Of a stretch of DNA of 64,000 nucleotides, positions 15,577-25,040 are shown one piece after another. The translations under genes and the position numbers were made by a program. The notes under the pieces were generated by a model. The model worked only from the letters and a program-made list of their open reading frames with translations, was not told the DNA's origin and did no database searches. Origin of the DNA: Novosphingobium pentaromativorans US6-1 (lineage in GTDB: Bacteria; Pseudomonadota; Alphaproteobacteria; Sphingomonadales; Sphingomonadaceae). The stretch lies in contig NZ_CP009291.1 of NCBI RefSeq assembly GCF_000767465.1, positions 3,824,501 to 3,888,500 of the forward strand, in the 5' to 3' direction. Numbering within the stretch: the stretch's first letter is position 1; each line of letters begins with the position of its first letter.

Positions 15577-16785
15577 TCAGGCCGGGATGCTGACGTTCCG
15601 GTCTTCCAGCACGCTTTTCCAGAAGCGCACGATGTTTTCGGCGTTCACGCCCCAGCTGAAGCGGCTGACATTGGCGGCGACGTCGGACTGGCTGGGCGGA
15701 TCGGCGAGGATCTCCGCGACGGCCTCGGCGATCGATTCGGGATTGCGCTCGACCAGTCGCCCGGCGCTCGAATCCTTCACGACTTCGCCTGCTCCGCCGA
15801 TGTCCGGAATGACGATGGGGGTTCCGCAGGCCAGCCCCTCGATCCAGACATTGGCCAGTCCTTCGCTGGAAGAGGGAAGGACAAGGACGTCGGCAGCGCA
15901 CAGGAGGTTGGGCAGGACTTCGTGGTTGACGAGGCCGAGGAAGTGGACCCGGTCCTCGACGCCGAGGCGTCTGGCGAGCGCTTCGAGCTGAGCCATGTCC
16001 TCGCCGGACCCGGCCAGCGCCAGGCGCGCTTCGGGCAGGTGGGTCAGGGCCTCGATGACGAGGCGCTGTCCCTTGCGTTCGATCAGCGCTCCCGGGGTGA
16101 CCAGAAGCGGGCCCTGGGACCATATGCCGAGGTTGGGCATGGCGGATACGAGCGCGCGGGCCGCGCCGCGCTCGACCGGATGGAACAGCTCACGGTCGAG
16201 TCCGGTATAATGCACGTCGATCCGTTCGCCCGGCATGCCCAGTTCGATCATGTCATCGCGCAGCGCCTGCGAGACCGCGAGCAGCCCGGAAGCCTGCCGT
16301 GCCGCCTCCTGCATCTGCTCCAGCGCGCGCGGGCGCTGCCCCCAATAGTGGATGTCGGCGCCGCGCGACTTGATCGTGAGCGGCAGGCCCAGTTCGCGCG
16401 CGACGATGGCCGCGGCAGGGCCGTCCGGAAAGAAGAACTGCGCGTCGACGAGGTCGAAAGGCTTTTCCTCGTGCAGGCGGCGAACCAGCGGCAGGATGGC
16501 CCCGGCGATCCGGCCAGGATTGCTGTCGCCGCCGATCTTGGGGATCGTGGTGAAGCGCGGGTAGTGGACTTTCAGGCCGACGGCATCGCTCGCTTCGGGA
16601 ATGGTTTTCAGCCGGGCATAGGGCTCGCGCAGCGAAAGCGGCCAGGGTGGAACGCCGATCGGGCTGATCATCGTCAGCTCGGTTTCGCCGCGTGCGACGA
16701 CCGCCCGCATCTGGTTGCCGACAAAGACGCCGAAGGAAGGCTTCACCGGGTTGGGGAAGAGCGTGGCGATGGAGAGGATTCGCAT
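15577..16785 (-). CDS. GT4-family glycosyltransferase
   Basis: The 402-residue protein starts MRILSIATLFPNPVKPSFG, the GT-B N-terminal strand of group 1 glycosyltransferases, and has LVTPGALIERKGQRLVIEAL (start of the second Rossmann domain), a LAGSGEDM strand, the EX7E region around SSSEGLANVWIEGLACG (residues about 315-330) and IPDIGGAGEVV. It likely transfers a sugar from a nucleotide donor onto a surface polysaccharide or lipid in the cytoplasm. Donor and acceptor are unknown. It stands alone, ending against the secF terminator. Confidence 0.85.
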   Translation of the reverse strand: MRILSIATLFPNPVKPSFGVFVGNQMRAVVARGETELTMISPIGVPPWPLSLREPYARLKTIPEASDAVGLKVHYPRFTTIPKIGGDSNPGRIAGAILPLVRRLHEEKPFDLVDAQFFFPDGPAAAIVARELGLPLTIKSRGADIHYWGQRPRALEQMQEAARQASGLLAVSQALRDDMIELGMPGERIDVHYTGLDRELFHPVERGAARALVSAMPNLGIWSQGPLLVTPGALIERKGQRLVIEALTHLPEARLALAGSGEDMAQLEALARRLGVEDRVHFLGLVNHEVLPNLLCAADVLVLPSSSEGLANVWIEGLACGTPIVIPDIGGAGEVVKDSSAGRLVERNPESIAEAVAEILADPPSQSDVAANVSRFSWGVNAENIVRFWKSVLEDRNVSIPA

Positions 16786-16809
16786 AACGGCGGCCTTAGG
16801 GTGCGCGGT

Positions 16810-17382
16810 TCAAAGCTTACGTACGAGCATTTCGGCAACGGCCAGCCATGCGGGATGTTCCACGATGATCTGCCTTTGTCCGCTGGCCGGGGGTAGCAGG
16901 GCGATGCGGTCGCCGTCGCGGTCTATCAGGCGGCCGAAAGCGAAACGGCCGCCGGGGCGGGGGGCAAGGACATCGCGGTTCATCAGGCGGGCGGCTTCCT
17001 CGGGTGGGTGCTGGCGCAGCCAGACCTGGTCGGCGGCGCGATATTCCCCGCAGGAGGCTTCCACTTCGAGCACGAGCCACGGGGTATCGCCGGCAAGGTC
17101 GCTGGGCGTGACCGCTTCGAGCCGCGCGCGCGCAGGTTCGGTGCCGTCCGGTCCGAGCACGGCAACGATACGCGCCGGTTCGCTGGCTTCGCTGCGCAGC
17201 AGGACTTCGGGTTCCACCTCGAGCGCAGCGGCGATTCGGTTCATCCATGCCAGCGATAGATTGCGCATGCCGGTTTCGAGCCGCCCGATCGTCTGTGCCG
17301 TCGTGGGCGGAGAACAGGCTGCCGCGACATCGGCGAGCGTAAGGCCCTTCTGCAGGCGGATGTCACGGATGCGATTGATCAT
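16810..17382 (-). CDS. XRE-family helix-turn-helix regulator
   Basis: The 190-residue protein has an N-terminal HTH (IRDIRLQKGLTLADVAAAC, then TTAQTIGRLETGMRNLS) and a C-terminal half (about 75-190) without recognisable motif, ending in VEHPAWLAVAEMLVRKL. The C-terminal part is neither S24 peptidase nor cupin that I can see. It is divergent from the DUF6456 gene with a 94-bp gap, and a partial palindrome in that gap could be its operator. It lies 24 nt upstream of the glycosyltransferase on the same strand, so the two may share a transcript. Confidence 0.8.
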   Translation of the reverse strand: MINRIRDIRLQKGLTLADVAAACSPPTTAQTIGRLETGMRNLSLAWMNRIAAALEVEPEVLLRSEASEPARIVAVLGPDGTEPARARLEAVTPSDLAGDTPWLVLEVEASCGEYRAADQVWLRQHPPEEAARLMNRDVLAPRPGGRFAFGRLIDRDGDRIALLPPASGQRQIIVEHPAWLAVAEMLVRKL

Positions 17383-17392
17383 GGCTGGTCCT

Positions 17393-17414
17393 GTGTAACC
17401 GATTTGGTTTTCAC
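17393..17414. promoter_or_regulatory. candidate operator between divergent XRE and DUF6456 genes
   Basis: A 22-bp partial palindrome (GTGTAACC through TTTTCAC) has 7 of 11 base pairs symmetric, with outer GTG/CAC and inner AA/TT matches. It starts 10 bp upstream of the XRE start codon. Autoregulation at such a site is usual for XRE proteins. Supported only by symmetry and position. Confidence 0.35.
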
Positions 17415-17476
17415 TTTCCTACAGACATGCCGATTCGGCAAGGTTCCTGCTCGACCCCCAAGCATCGGAGGCATGT

Positions 17477-17962
17477 ATGAAGCAGGAACTCGTCGAGCGT
17501 GAATTGACCAGCGAAGGTCCCGTGCGCAGGCGCGGCGCCAGGGTCGCCCCAGCGCGTTCGCCGCGCACCGTGGCCGTCAATCTCGCCGAATCGCCCCTCA
17601 GTTGGCTTCACGCGCGCGGCCATCTGGATGACCGCCGCTTCGCTGCGGGCGAGCGGCTGCGGACCGATTGGGAACTGGCGCAGCTGGCACCGCGCATGAC
17701 GATGCGTTGGGATCCGGTGCGGGCATCGGGAGGCCCCGACGCCGATTTGACTCCGGGAGAGCGGCAGGTTGCGGCCAAGGCGCGCTTCGACGGCGCCATC
17801 GAAGCGGCAGGAGCCGGACTGTCCGATGTCCTTTGGCGGGTTGTGTGCGCGGGGGAAGGGCTTCCCACTGCCGAAAAGGCACTGGGCTGGCCTGCCCGCA
17901 GCGGCAAGCTCGTGCTGGGACTGGCGCTGGACCGGGTTGCGGCATTCTACCGCATCCCTTGA
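17477..17962 (+). CDS. DUF6456 domain protein
   Basis: The 161-residue protein has the DUF6456 pattern: NLAESPLSWLHARGHLDDRRFAAGERLR (about residues 33-62), a LTPGERQVAAKARFDGAI segment, then LSDVLWRVVCAGEGLPTAEKALGWPARSGKLVLGLALDRVAAFY. The fold is probably all-helical. Related alphaproteobacterial proteins are annotated as transcription-related, but no biochemical role is known. GGAGG lies upstream of the ATG. It is divergent from the XRE gene and may be controlled with it. Confidence 0.75.
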   Translation: MKQELVERELTSEGPVRRRGARVAPARSPRTVAVNLAESPLSWLHARGHLDDRRFAAGERLRTDWELAQLAPRMTMRWDPVRASGGPDADLTPGERQVAAKARFDGAIEAAGAGLSDVLWRVVCAGEGLPTAEKALGWPARSGKLVLGLALDRVAAFYRIP

Positions 17963-17983
17963 CCGGGCCCTTGCCGCGGTGCG

Positions 17984-19780
<1,797 letters not shown>

Positions 19781-19912
19781 GGCCGGCGCCCTACAGCGAG
19801 CAGCGGGGGGCTGGCAAGCATCGTGGGATCTGCGCAACAGTGAAACATTGCTGCCAGCTTTGAGCCGCATTCAGGACTTGTTCAATGCCGCAAGCTTAGG
19901 CACCCAGTCAGG

Positions 19913-20218
19913 ATGACAAAACTTCTTGCCTCTTTTCTATCGGTTGCGGCCCTTGGCCTTGTTGCGACCGCCATGCCGGTCCATGCCGAGCCGGGCGCAG
20001 AGCAGGGGCAGGTTCGCAAGGAACGCAAGGCAGGCAATGTGCGTTCCCTTCGCGAGATCGAGCAGCAGGTGCTTCCGAAAATGTCGGGAATGCAGTACCT
20101 CGGACCGGAATATGATCCTGCGGCAATGGCTTATCGCCTGAAATTCATTCAGGACGGGAAGGTCTATTTCGTCGATGTCGATGCCCGCACGGGCCGCGTC
20201 ATCGGCCGGTCGCGCTGA
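19913..20218 (+). CDS. periplasmic PepSY-like protein
   Basis: The 101-residue protein begins with a signal peptide (MTKLLASFLSVAALG to about VHA) and ends in a PepSY-like module (YDPAAMAYRLKFIQDGKVYFVDVDARTGRVIG). PepSY-type proteins in the periplasm often tune two-component sensors or peptidases. It lies 77 nt upstream of the response regulator and shares its direction, so the three genes probably form one module. Function inferred from context. Confidence 0.75.
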   Translation: MTKLLASFLSVAALGLVATAMPVHAEPGAEQGQVRKERKAGNVRSLREIEQQVLPKMSGMQYLGPEYDPAAMAYRLKFIQDGKVYFVDVDARTGRVIGRSR

Positions 20219-20295
20219 GGATACGAGCCTGTGCTTCGCTTGACGCTCGCGGGCTTACGCCCCATCTCGTCGGTGACTTCCAAGGGAGACCTGAT

Positions 20296-20973
20296 TTGCG
20301 CATCCTGATCGTCGAGGATGAACCTACGCTCGGCAACCAGCTCAAGACCACGCTCGAGCAGAACGGCTATGCCGTCGACCTGTCGACAGATGGCGAAGAC
20401 GGCCATTTCCTTGGATCGACCGAGGATTACGACGCCGTCATCCTCGATCTCGGCCTGCCCGAGATCGACGGCCTCACCGTGCTTGGCATGTGGCGCAGGG
20501 AAGGGCGCAATTTCCCCGTGCTTGTACTTACCGCCCGTGATTCCTGGTCGGACAAGGTCGCCGGGCTCGATGCCGGCGCGGACGACTATCTCGCCAAGCC
20601 CTTCCAGACCGAGGAACTGATCGCCCGACTTCGCGCGCTCATCCGCCGTGCCTCTGGCAATACCTCGAGCGAGTTGATGGCGGGCGACGTGCGCCTCGAT
20701 ACGCGTTCGGGCCGCGTCACGCTGGCCGGAGAACCGGTCAAGCTGACCGCGCAGGAATACAAGCTGCTGTCCTACCTGATGCACCACAAGGGCAAGGTGG
20801 TCAGCCGTACCGAACTGATCGAACATATCTACGATCAGGACTTCGACCGCGATTCCAACACAATCGAGGTCTTCGTCACGCGGATCCGCAAGAAGCTGGG
20901 CGCCGATGTCATCACCACGATCCGTGGTCTCGGGTACAGCCTCGACGATCCCGCGGACGCACCGCGAAACTGA
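20296..20973 (+). CDS. OmpR-family response regulator
   Basis: The 225-residue protein begins MRILIVEDEP, has phospho-acceptor Asp51 (VILDLGLPEIDG), a Thr in LTARD near 79 and Lys near 101 (LAKPFQ), then a winged-helix DNA-binding domain (about 125-220) ending in TIRGLGYSL. The start is an unusual TTG at 20296 with a good GGGAG 8 nt upstream; no ATG lies in this part of the frame. It resembles PhoP/QseB-type regulators and is paired with the sensor kinase that starts 8 nt later. Confidence 0.93.
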   Translation: MRILIVEDEPTLGNQLKTTLEQNGYAVDLSTDGEDGHFLGSTEDYDAVILDLGLPEIDGLTVLGMWRREGRNFPVLVLTARDSWSDKVAGLDAGADDYLAKPFQTEELIARLRALIRRASGNTSSELMAGDVRLDTRSGRVTLAGEPVKLTAQEYKLLSYLMHHKGKVVSRTELIEHIYDQDFDRDSNTIEVFVTRIRKKLGADVITTIRGLGYSLDDPADAPRN

Positions 20974-20980
20974 GGAGCAG

Positions 20981-22387
20981 ATGGACGCTCCGCGAGCAGA
21001 CGGGGCAGGGAGCGAGGCAACTGTCGCCGAGACGGTGAAGGCCCGCCATACCGGTTCGCTCGCGCGGCGCATGATGCTGATTGCGGCCGGGTGGATCTCG
21101 ATCCTCCTGCTGTTCGGTGGACTGGCGCTCGATCGCACGCTGACCTCGCTGGTCACCCGCAATTTCGACGAGCAACTCGGCTATATGCTCACCGGCATGA
21201 TCGGGTCGGCCGAGATCGGTCCGGACGGGGAGGTGTTCTTCATCCGGCCGCTGGGCGACCAGCGTTTCCTCGAACCGAACAGCGGCCTTTACTGGCAGAT
21301 CCGCGCGAAGGGCCATGAGGATTTTCCCTCGCGCTCGCTTTGGGACCGCAGCCTCGACGTTCCGGAAGATCATTTCGACGCCAAGCCGCACGTTTACGAC
21401 AGCGACCAGTTCGCCGGCGAACCGCTTCGGATCATGGAGCGCTCTATCATCCTGCCGGGCAGCAATACCGAATGGATGTTCACGGTTGCCGCCAGCCGCG
21501 AGGACCTCGACGACCAGATCAAGATGATCCGCTCGATACTCCTCTACAGCTTCGTCGCGCTCGGCTTCGGCTTGCTGCTCATGGCGGGGATGCAGACCTG
21601 GTACGGCCTGTTCCCGCTGCGCCATGTGCGCCGCGCGATCCAGAAGCTGCGAACGACGGGCGCCAGCCGCGTGACCGACCCGCTGCCCCAGGAAGTCGAG
21701 CCGCTGGTCGACGAACTCAATGCCCTTCTGTCGCATACCGAACTGCAGGCGGAAGAAGCGCGTCGCCACGCCGGCAACCTGGCCCATGCGCTCAAGACGC
21801 CGCTGACGGTCATCATGAATGCGGCCACGGCCAAGTCGCCCGACCTGTCCGACACGGTGATCCGCGAAGCGGCGGTGATGCGGCGGCAGGTCGATCACCA
21901 CTTGGCCCGGGCCCGGGCCGTCGGGCGCCGCGCGGCCGGGATGTCGCGTGCCAGCGTGTGGCCGAGCCTCGAGGCAGTGCTGCGCGCCGTCCAGCGCCTT
22001 TACGATGACACGCGCTTCGACCTCGATGGCAATCACGGCGTGACCGTCGCGGTGGAGAAACAGGACCTCGAGGAGATTCTCGGCAATCTGATCGAGAATG
22101 CCGCCAAGTATGGCGGAGGCAGCGTCTTCGTCACGGTCGATGCGGGGCACGACCCGCAGTTCTGCGAGATCTGGGTCGAGGACGACGGCATGGGGATCCC
22201 GGCTGCCGAGCGCACCCGCATTTTCGATCGCGGGGCCCGTCTCGATACCGGCAAGCCCGGCACCGGGCTTGGCCTTGCCATTGTCCGCGACGTGGTGGAA
22301 ATCTATGGCGGAAGGGTCGAACTCGACGAGAGCGAGGACCTGGGCGGCCTGCTGGTCAAGTTGCAGCTGCCGCGCACCGCGACTTGA
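20981..22387 (+). CDS. membrane sensor histidine kinase (PhoQ-like)
   Basis: The 468-residue protein has two transmembrane helices (about 31-51 and 184-205) around a 130-residue periplasmic sensor, then HisKA with His269 (AHALKTPL), N-box Asn373 (NLIENAAKY), DDGMGIP and GTGLGLAI. It is catalytically complete. It is the partner of the response regulator just upstream (7-nt gap), and the PepSY protein could be its periplasmic modulator. ATG at 20981 was chosen behind GAGGAGC. Confidence 0.92.
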   Translation: MDAPRADGAGSEATVAETVKARHTGSLARRMMLIAAGWISILLLFGGLALDRTLTSLVTRNFDEQLGYMLTGMIGSAEIGPDGEVFFIRPLGDQRFLEPNSGLYWQIRAKGHEDFPSRSLWDRSLDVPEDHFDAKPHVYDSDQFAGEPLRIMERSIILPGSNTEWMFTVAASREDLDDQIKMIRSILLYSFVALGFGLLLMAGMQTWYGLFPLRHVRRAIQKLRTTGASRVTDPLPQEVEPLVDELNALLSHTELQAEEARRHAGNLAHALKTPLTVIMNAATAKSPDLSDTVIREAAVMRRQVDHHLARARAVGRRAAGMSRASVWPSLEAVLRAVQRLYDDTRFDLDGNHGVTVAVEKQDLEEILGNLIENAAKYGGGSVFVTVDAGHDPQFCEIWVEDDGMGIPAAERTRIFDRGARLDTGKPGTGLGLAIVRDVVEIYGGRVELDESEDLGGLLVKLQLPRTAT

Positions 22388-22486
22388 AGGAATGCGGGGT
22401 CGGAAGCTGGGGATGCGCGCCACGTGCGTGGTTGCAGCGCCGGCCCTGCCGCTTCATTGGCGGCGTTCGAAAATCAAGGAGTACCC

Positions 22487-22690
22487 ATGAACGAGACCAT
22501 CAAACTGTCGCTCACGCAGGACGAAGTCGAAATCCTCGTCGATGCCCTCGAAGCCGACATGGAAGGCTACGTCGAGGCAGCGAAGGAAGCGCGCGGCAAC
22601 GGCAATCACGATGACGTGAAGACGTTCACCGATGCCGCCACGCGCATCCAGACCCTGATGAGCAAACTTCAGGACTATGTGGAAGAGTAA
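22487..22690 (+). CDS. small acidic hypothetical protein
   Basis: The 67-residue protein begins behind AAGGAGTACCC, a strong ribosome site. It is wholly helical in look: LTQDEVEILVDALEADMEGYVEAA, then KTFTDAATRIQTLMSKLQDYVEE. Very acidic. No known family. It lies 99 nt after the sensor kinase on the same strand and could be part of its transcript. The hairpin shared with chorismate mutase follows. Confidence 0.6.
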   Translation: MNETIKLSLTQDEVEILVDALEADMEGYVEAAKEARGNGNHDDVKTFTDAATRIQTLMSKLQDYVEE

Positions 22691-22697
22691 TAGCCCG

Positions 22698-22720
22698 AAA
22701 GGCCGGCTCAGCCGGCCTTT
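22698..22720. terminator. bidirectional hairpin terminator shared by convergent genes
   Basis: A perfect 10-bp palindrome (AAAGGCCGGC, loop TCA, GCCGGCCTTT) lies between two convergent genes. The TCA loop is the complement of the chorismate mutase stop codon, and one arm encodes its last residues. Adjacent T and A runs let it terminate in both directions, though they are short. Confidence 0.65.
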
Positions 22721-23007
22721 GCCTGCTGGTGATGGCGGATCACTTCGTCGATGATGAAGCGCAGGAACTTCTCGCCGAAGTCGGGATCGAGATTCGCGTC
22801 CTCCGCCAATTTGCGCAGGCGCGCGATCTGCCGTTCCTCGCGGCCGGGATCGGAAGCGGGCAAGTCTTTCTCGGCCTTGTAGGCGCCGACGGCCTGGGTG
22901 ATCCGAAAGCGCTCGGCCAGGATGAAGATCAGGGCGGCATCGATATTGTCGATGCTGGATCGGAAGCCGGCGAGCACCGGATCGGTGGCGGGAGTGTCCT
23001 GGGTCAT
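22708..23007 (-). CDS. chorismate mutase
   Basis: The 99-residue protein matches the AroQ-class helical chorismate mutase: FRSSIDNIDAALIFILAERFRITQAVGAYKAEKDLP, then a second helix DPGREERQIARLRKLAEDANL, and a final IIDEVIRHHQ. It isomerises chorismate to prephenate in phenylalanine and tyrosine synthesis. It is single-domain, without a prephenate dehydratase. It converges with the 67-residue gene; a polyprenyl synthase gene is divergent upstream. Confidence 0.9.
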   Translation of the reverse strand: MTQDTPATDPVLAGFRSSIDNIDAALIFILAERFRITQAVGAYKAEKDLPASDPGREERQIARLRKLAEDANLDPDFGEKFLRFIIDEVIRHHQQAKAG

Positions 23008-23117
23008 GGTGGAGCCCCGCTAGCACGGCTCTTGTTACTGTGCCAGCCTGCGCAAATGGCGCTCCGGGCGGCATTGCCACTTGCGTTCAAGCCGCTGAAA
23101 GCGCAATGCGCGGGGCG

Positions 23118-24134
23118 ATGACTGCACAAGTGATTAACCTGCGTTCACGTGAGACGCAGCCCTCCCTGGCTCCCATGCTCGCCCTGACTGCGGCAGGCAT
23201 GAACAGCGTCAATTCCGTCATTCTCGACCGCATGCAAAGCGAGATCCCGCTGATACCGGCGCTTGCCGGACATCTGATCTCCGGCGGCGGCAAGCGCATG
23301 CGCCCGATGCTGACGGTCGCGGCGGCCGAGCTGTGCGGTTACCAGGGTACCCGTCACCACAAGCTGGCGGCGGCCGTCGAATTCATTCACACCGCGACCC
23401 TGCTGCACGACGACGTCGTCGATGGTTCCGACCTGCGGCGCGGCAAGGCGGCGGCCAATATCGTCTTCGGCAATCCGGCGACGGTCCTGGTGGGCGACTT
23501 CCTGTTTACCCGCGCTTTCGAACTCATGGTCGAGGACGGCAGCCTGCGCGTCCTCAAGATCCTGTCGAAGGCCAGTTCGATCATCGCCGAGGGCGAAGTC
23601 GACCAGCTGACCGCCCAGCGCAAGATCGAGACGAGCGAGGAGCACTACCTCCAGATCATCGGTTCGAAGACTGCGGCGCTGTTTGCGGCGGCGACCCGGA
23701 TCGCCGCGGTCGTGGCCGAGAAGAGCGAAGCCGAAGAGCAGGCGCTCGATGCCTATGGACGCAATCTCGGGATCGCCTTCCAGCTTGTCGACGATGCGAT
23801 CGACTACGATTCGGAAGCTGCCGAATCGGGCAAGGACAAGGGCGATGACTTCCGCGAGGGCAAGATGACCCTTCCGGTCATCCTCGCCTATGCCCGAGGC
23901 ACTGAGGAAGAACGCAAGTTCTGGCAGGAAGCCATTGCCGGCTTCCGCACCGAGGACGAGGACCTTGCCCACGCGGTCGAACTGATCAATCGCCACAAGT
24001 GCGTCGAGGCGACCCGCGAGCGGGCCCGCCACTTCGCCCAGCGCGCCATCGATTCGATTGCGGGCTTCCCGTCCGGCGAAGCGCGCAATGCCATGGCTGA
24101 AGCGGTCGAATTCGCCGTCGCGCGCCGGTACTGA
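23118..24134 (+). CDS. polyprenyl diphosphate synthase
   Basis: I start at the ATG at 23118 (338 residues). Two aspartate-rich motifs are present: HDDVVDGSDLRRG near 95 and LVDDAIDYDS near 225, with GGGKRMRP (substrate-binding) near 60 and KGDDFREGK. These define a trans long-chain prenyl transferase that makes the ubiquinone side chain, like IspB or decaprenyl synthases. Sphingomonads use Q10, so a decaprenyl product is likely (inference). The protein is soluble and Mg-dependent. It is followed by the TonB-like gene after 89 nt. Confidence 0.93.
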   Translation: MTAQVINLRSRETQPSLAPMLALTAAGMNSVNSVILDRMQSEIPLIPALAGHLISGGGKRMRPMLTVAAAELCGYQGTRHHKLAAAVEFIHTATLLHDDVVDGSDLRRGKAAANIVFGNPATVLVGDFLFTRAFELMVEDGSLRVLKILSKASSIIAEGEVDQLTAQRKIETSEEHYLQIIGSKTAALFAAATRIAAVVAEKSEAEEQALDAYGRNLGIAFQLVDDAIDYDSEAAESGKDKGDDFREGKMTLPVILAYARGTEEERKFWQEAIAGFRTEDEDLAHAVELINRHKCVEATRERARHFAQRAIDSIAGFPSGEARNAMAEAVEFAVARRY

Positions 24135-24223
24135 CGCGGTTAAGCAACGGTTCGTCAGATTGCGGGCACCTGCAGCAAGGCCGTAATTGCGATGCGCAGT
24201 TTCGGTCCCTATTGAGGCCGCCC

Positions 24224-24997
24224 ATGCGCTCCGAGCTCAATCGGGCTGTCACCGGCTACCAGCCCGGTTCGCCCCGCCAACGTATCGTCTCGTCCCTGCT
24301 GTCCGCGGGCGTGATCGCGCTCGTCCTGCTTCTGGCGATTTATCAGAGCGGGGTGGTCAGCATGCCGGAGAAGCGCAACAATCCGGTTACCTTCGATGTC
24401 ACCGGCCAGGAAAAGGACAAGGGCGAGAAAGCCAAGGACAAGCCCAAGGCCGAGGAAAAGAAAGAGAAAAAGAAGAAGGTCGAGCCGGTCCAGAAGGAAG
24501 AGGTGAAGAAGCCTCCGGTCATCACGCCGCCGGTTGAAACGCCTGTCGTGAAGAAGCCCGCCTTCACCTTCCTGAAGCTCTCGCACGAGGATTTCGCGTC
24601 AGCGGACATCGGACAGATGAAGGCGCCGGCCCCTGCCGTCAGCAGCGAATCGGGGAGCGGCTCCGGTTCCGCATACGGGCCGGGCGAAGGGCCGGGCGGT
24701 GCAATTCTCTACCGTGCCCAGTGGTACCGTGAACCCAGCGGTGCCGAACTCGGTGGCTACATTCCCGCCAATGCCCCGCGCACCGGATGGGGCGAAATCG
24801 CCTGTCAGACGATTGAGAACTACAAGGTCGAAAACTGCCAGATCCTCGGCGAATCGCCGCGCGGTTCGGGGTATGGCCGCGCGGTGCAGAGTGCGGCGTG
24901 GCAGTTCCAGGTGGTTCCGCCGCGCATCAACGGCAAGCCGCAGCTTGGCACCTGGGTCCGCATCCGGATCGACTACGGCTCGAAGCTCGCCGGTTAG
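24224..24997 (+). CDS. TonB-like periplasm-spanning protein
   Basis: ATG at 24224 gives 257 residues; a TTG at 24212 is less likely. There is one N-terminal transmembrane helix (about 22-42), a long Lys/Glu/Pro spacer (about 60-112, with runs of Lys-Glu and PPV-type repeats) and a globular C-terminus (about 145-257, with WYREPSGAELGG and a Cys pair). The layout is that of TonB-family energy transducers, but the C-terminal end (VRIRIDYGS) is only loosely TonB-like and no exbBD genes are adjacent. Role uncertain. Confidence 0.65.
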   Translation: MRSELNRAVTGYQPGSPRQRIVSSLLSAGVIALVLLLAIYQSGVVSMPEKRNNPVTFDVTGQEKDKGEKAKDKPKAEEKKEKKKKVEPVQKEEVKKPPVITPPVETPVVKKPAFTFLKLSHEDFASADIGQMKAPAPAVSSESGSGSGSAYGPGEGPGGAILYRAQWYREPSGAELGGYIPANAPRTGWGEIACQTIENYKVENCQILGESPRGSGYGRAVQSAAWQFQVVPPRINGKPQLGTWVRIRIDYGSKLAG

Positions 24998-25040
24998 GCG
25001 CTTTGCGCTCGCCGGACGGTGGGCAGCGTGGTGTTGCAGG

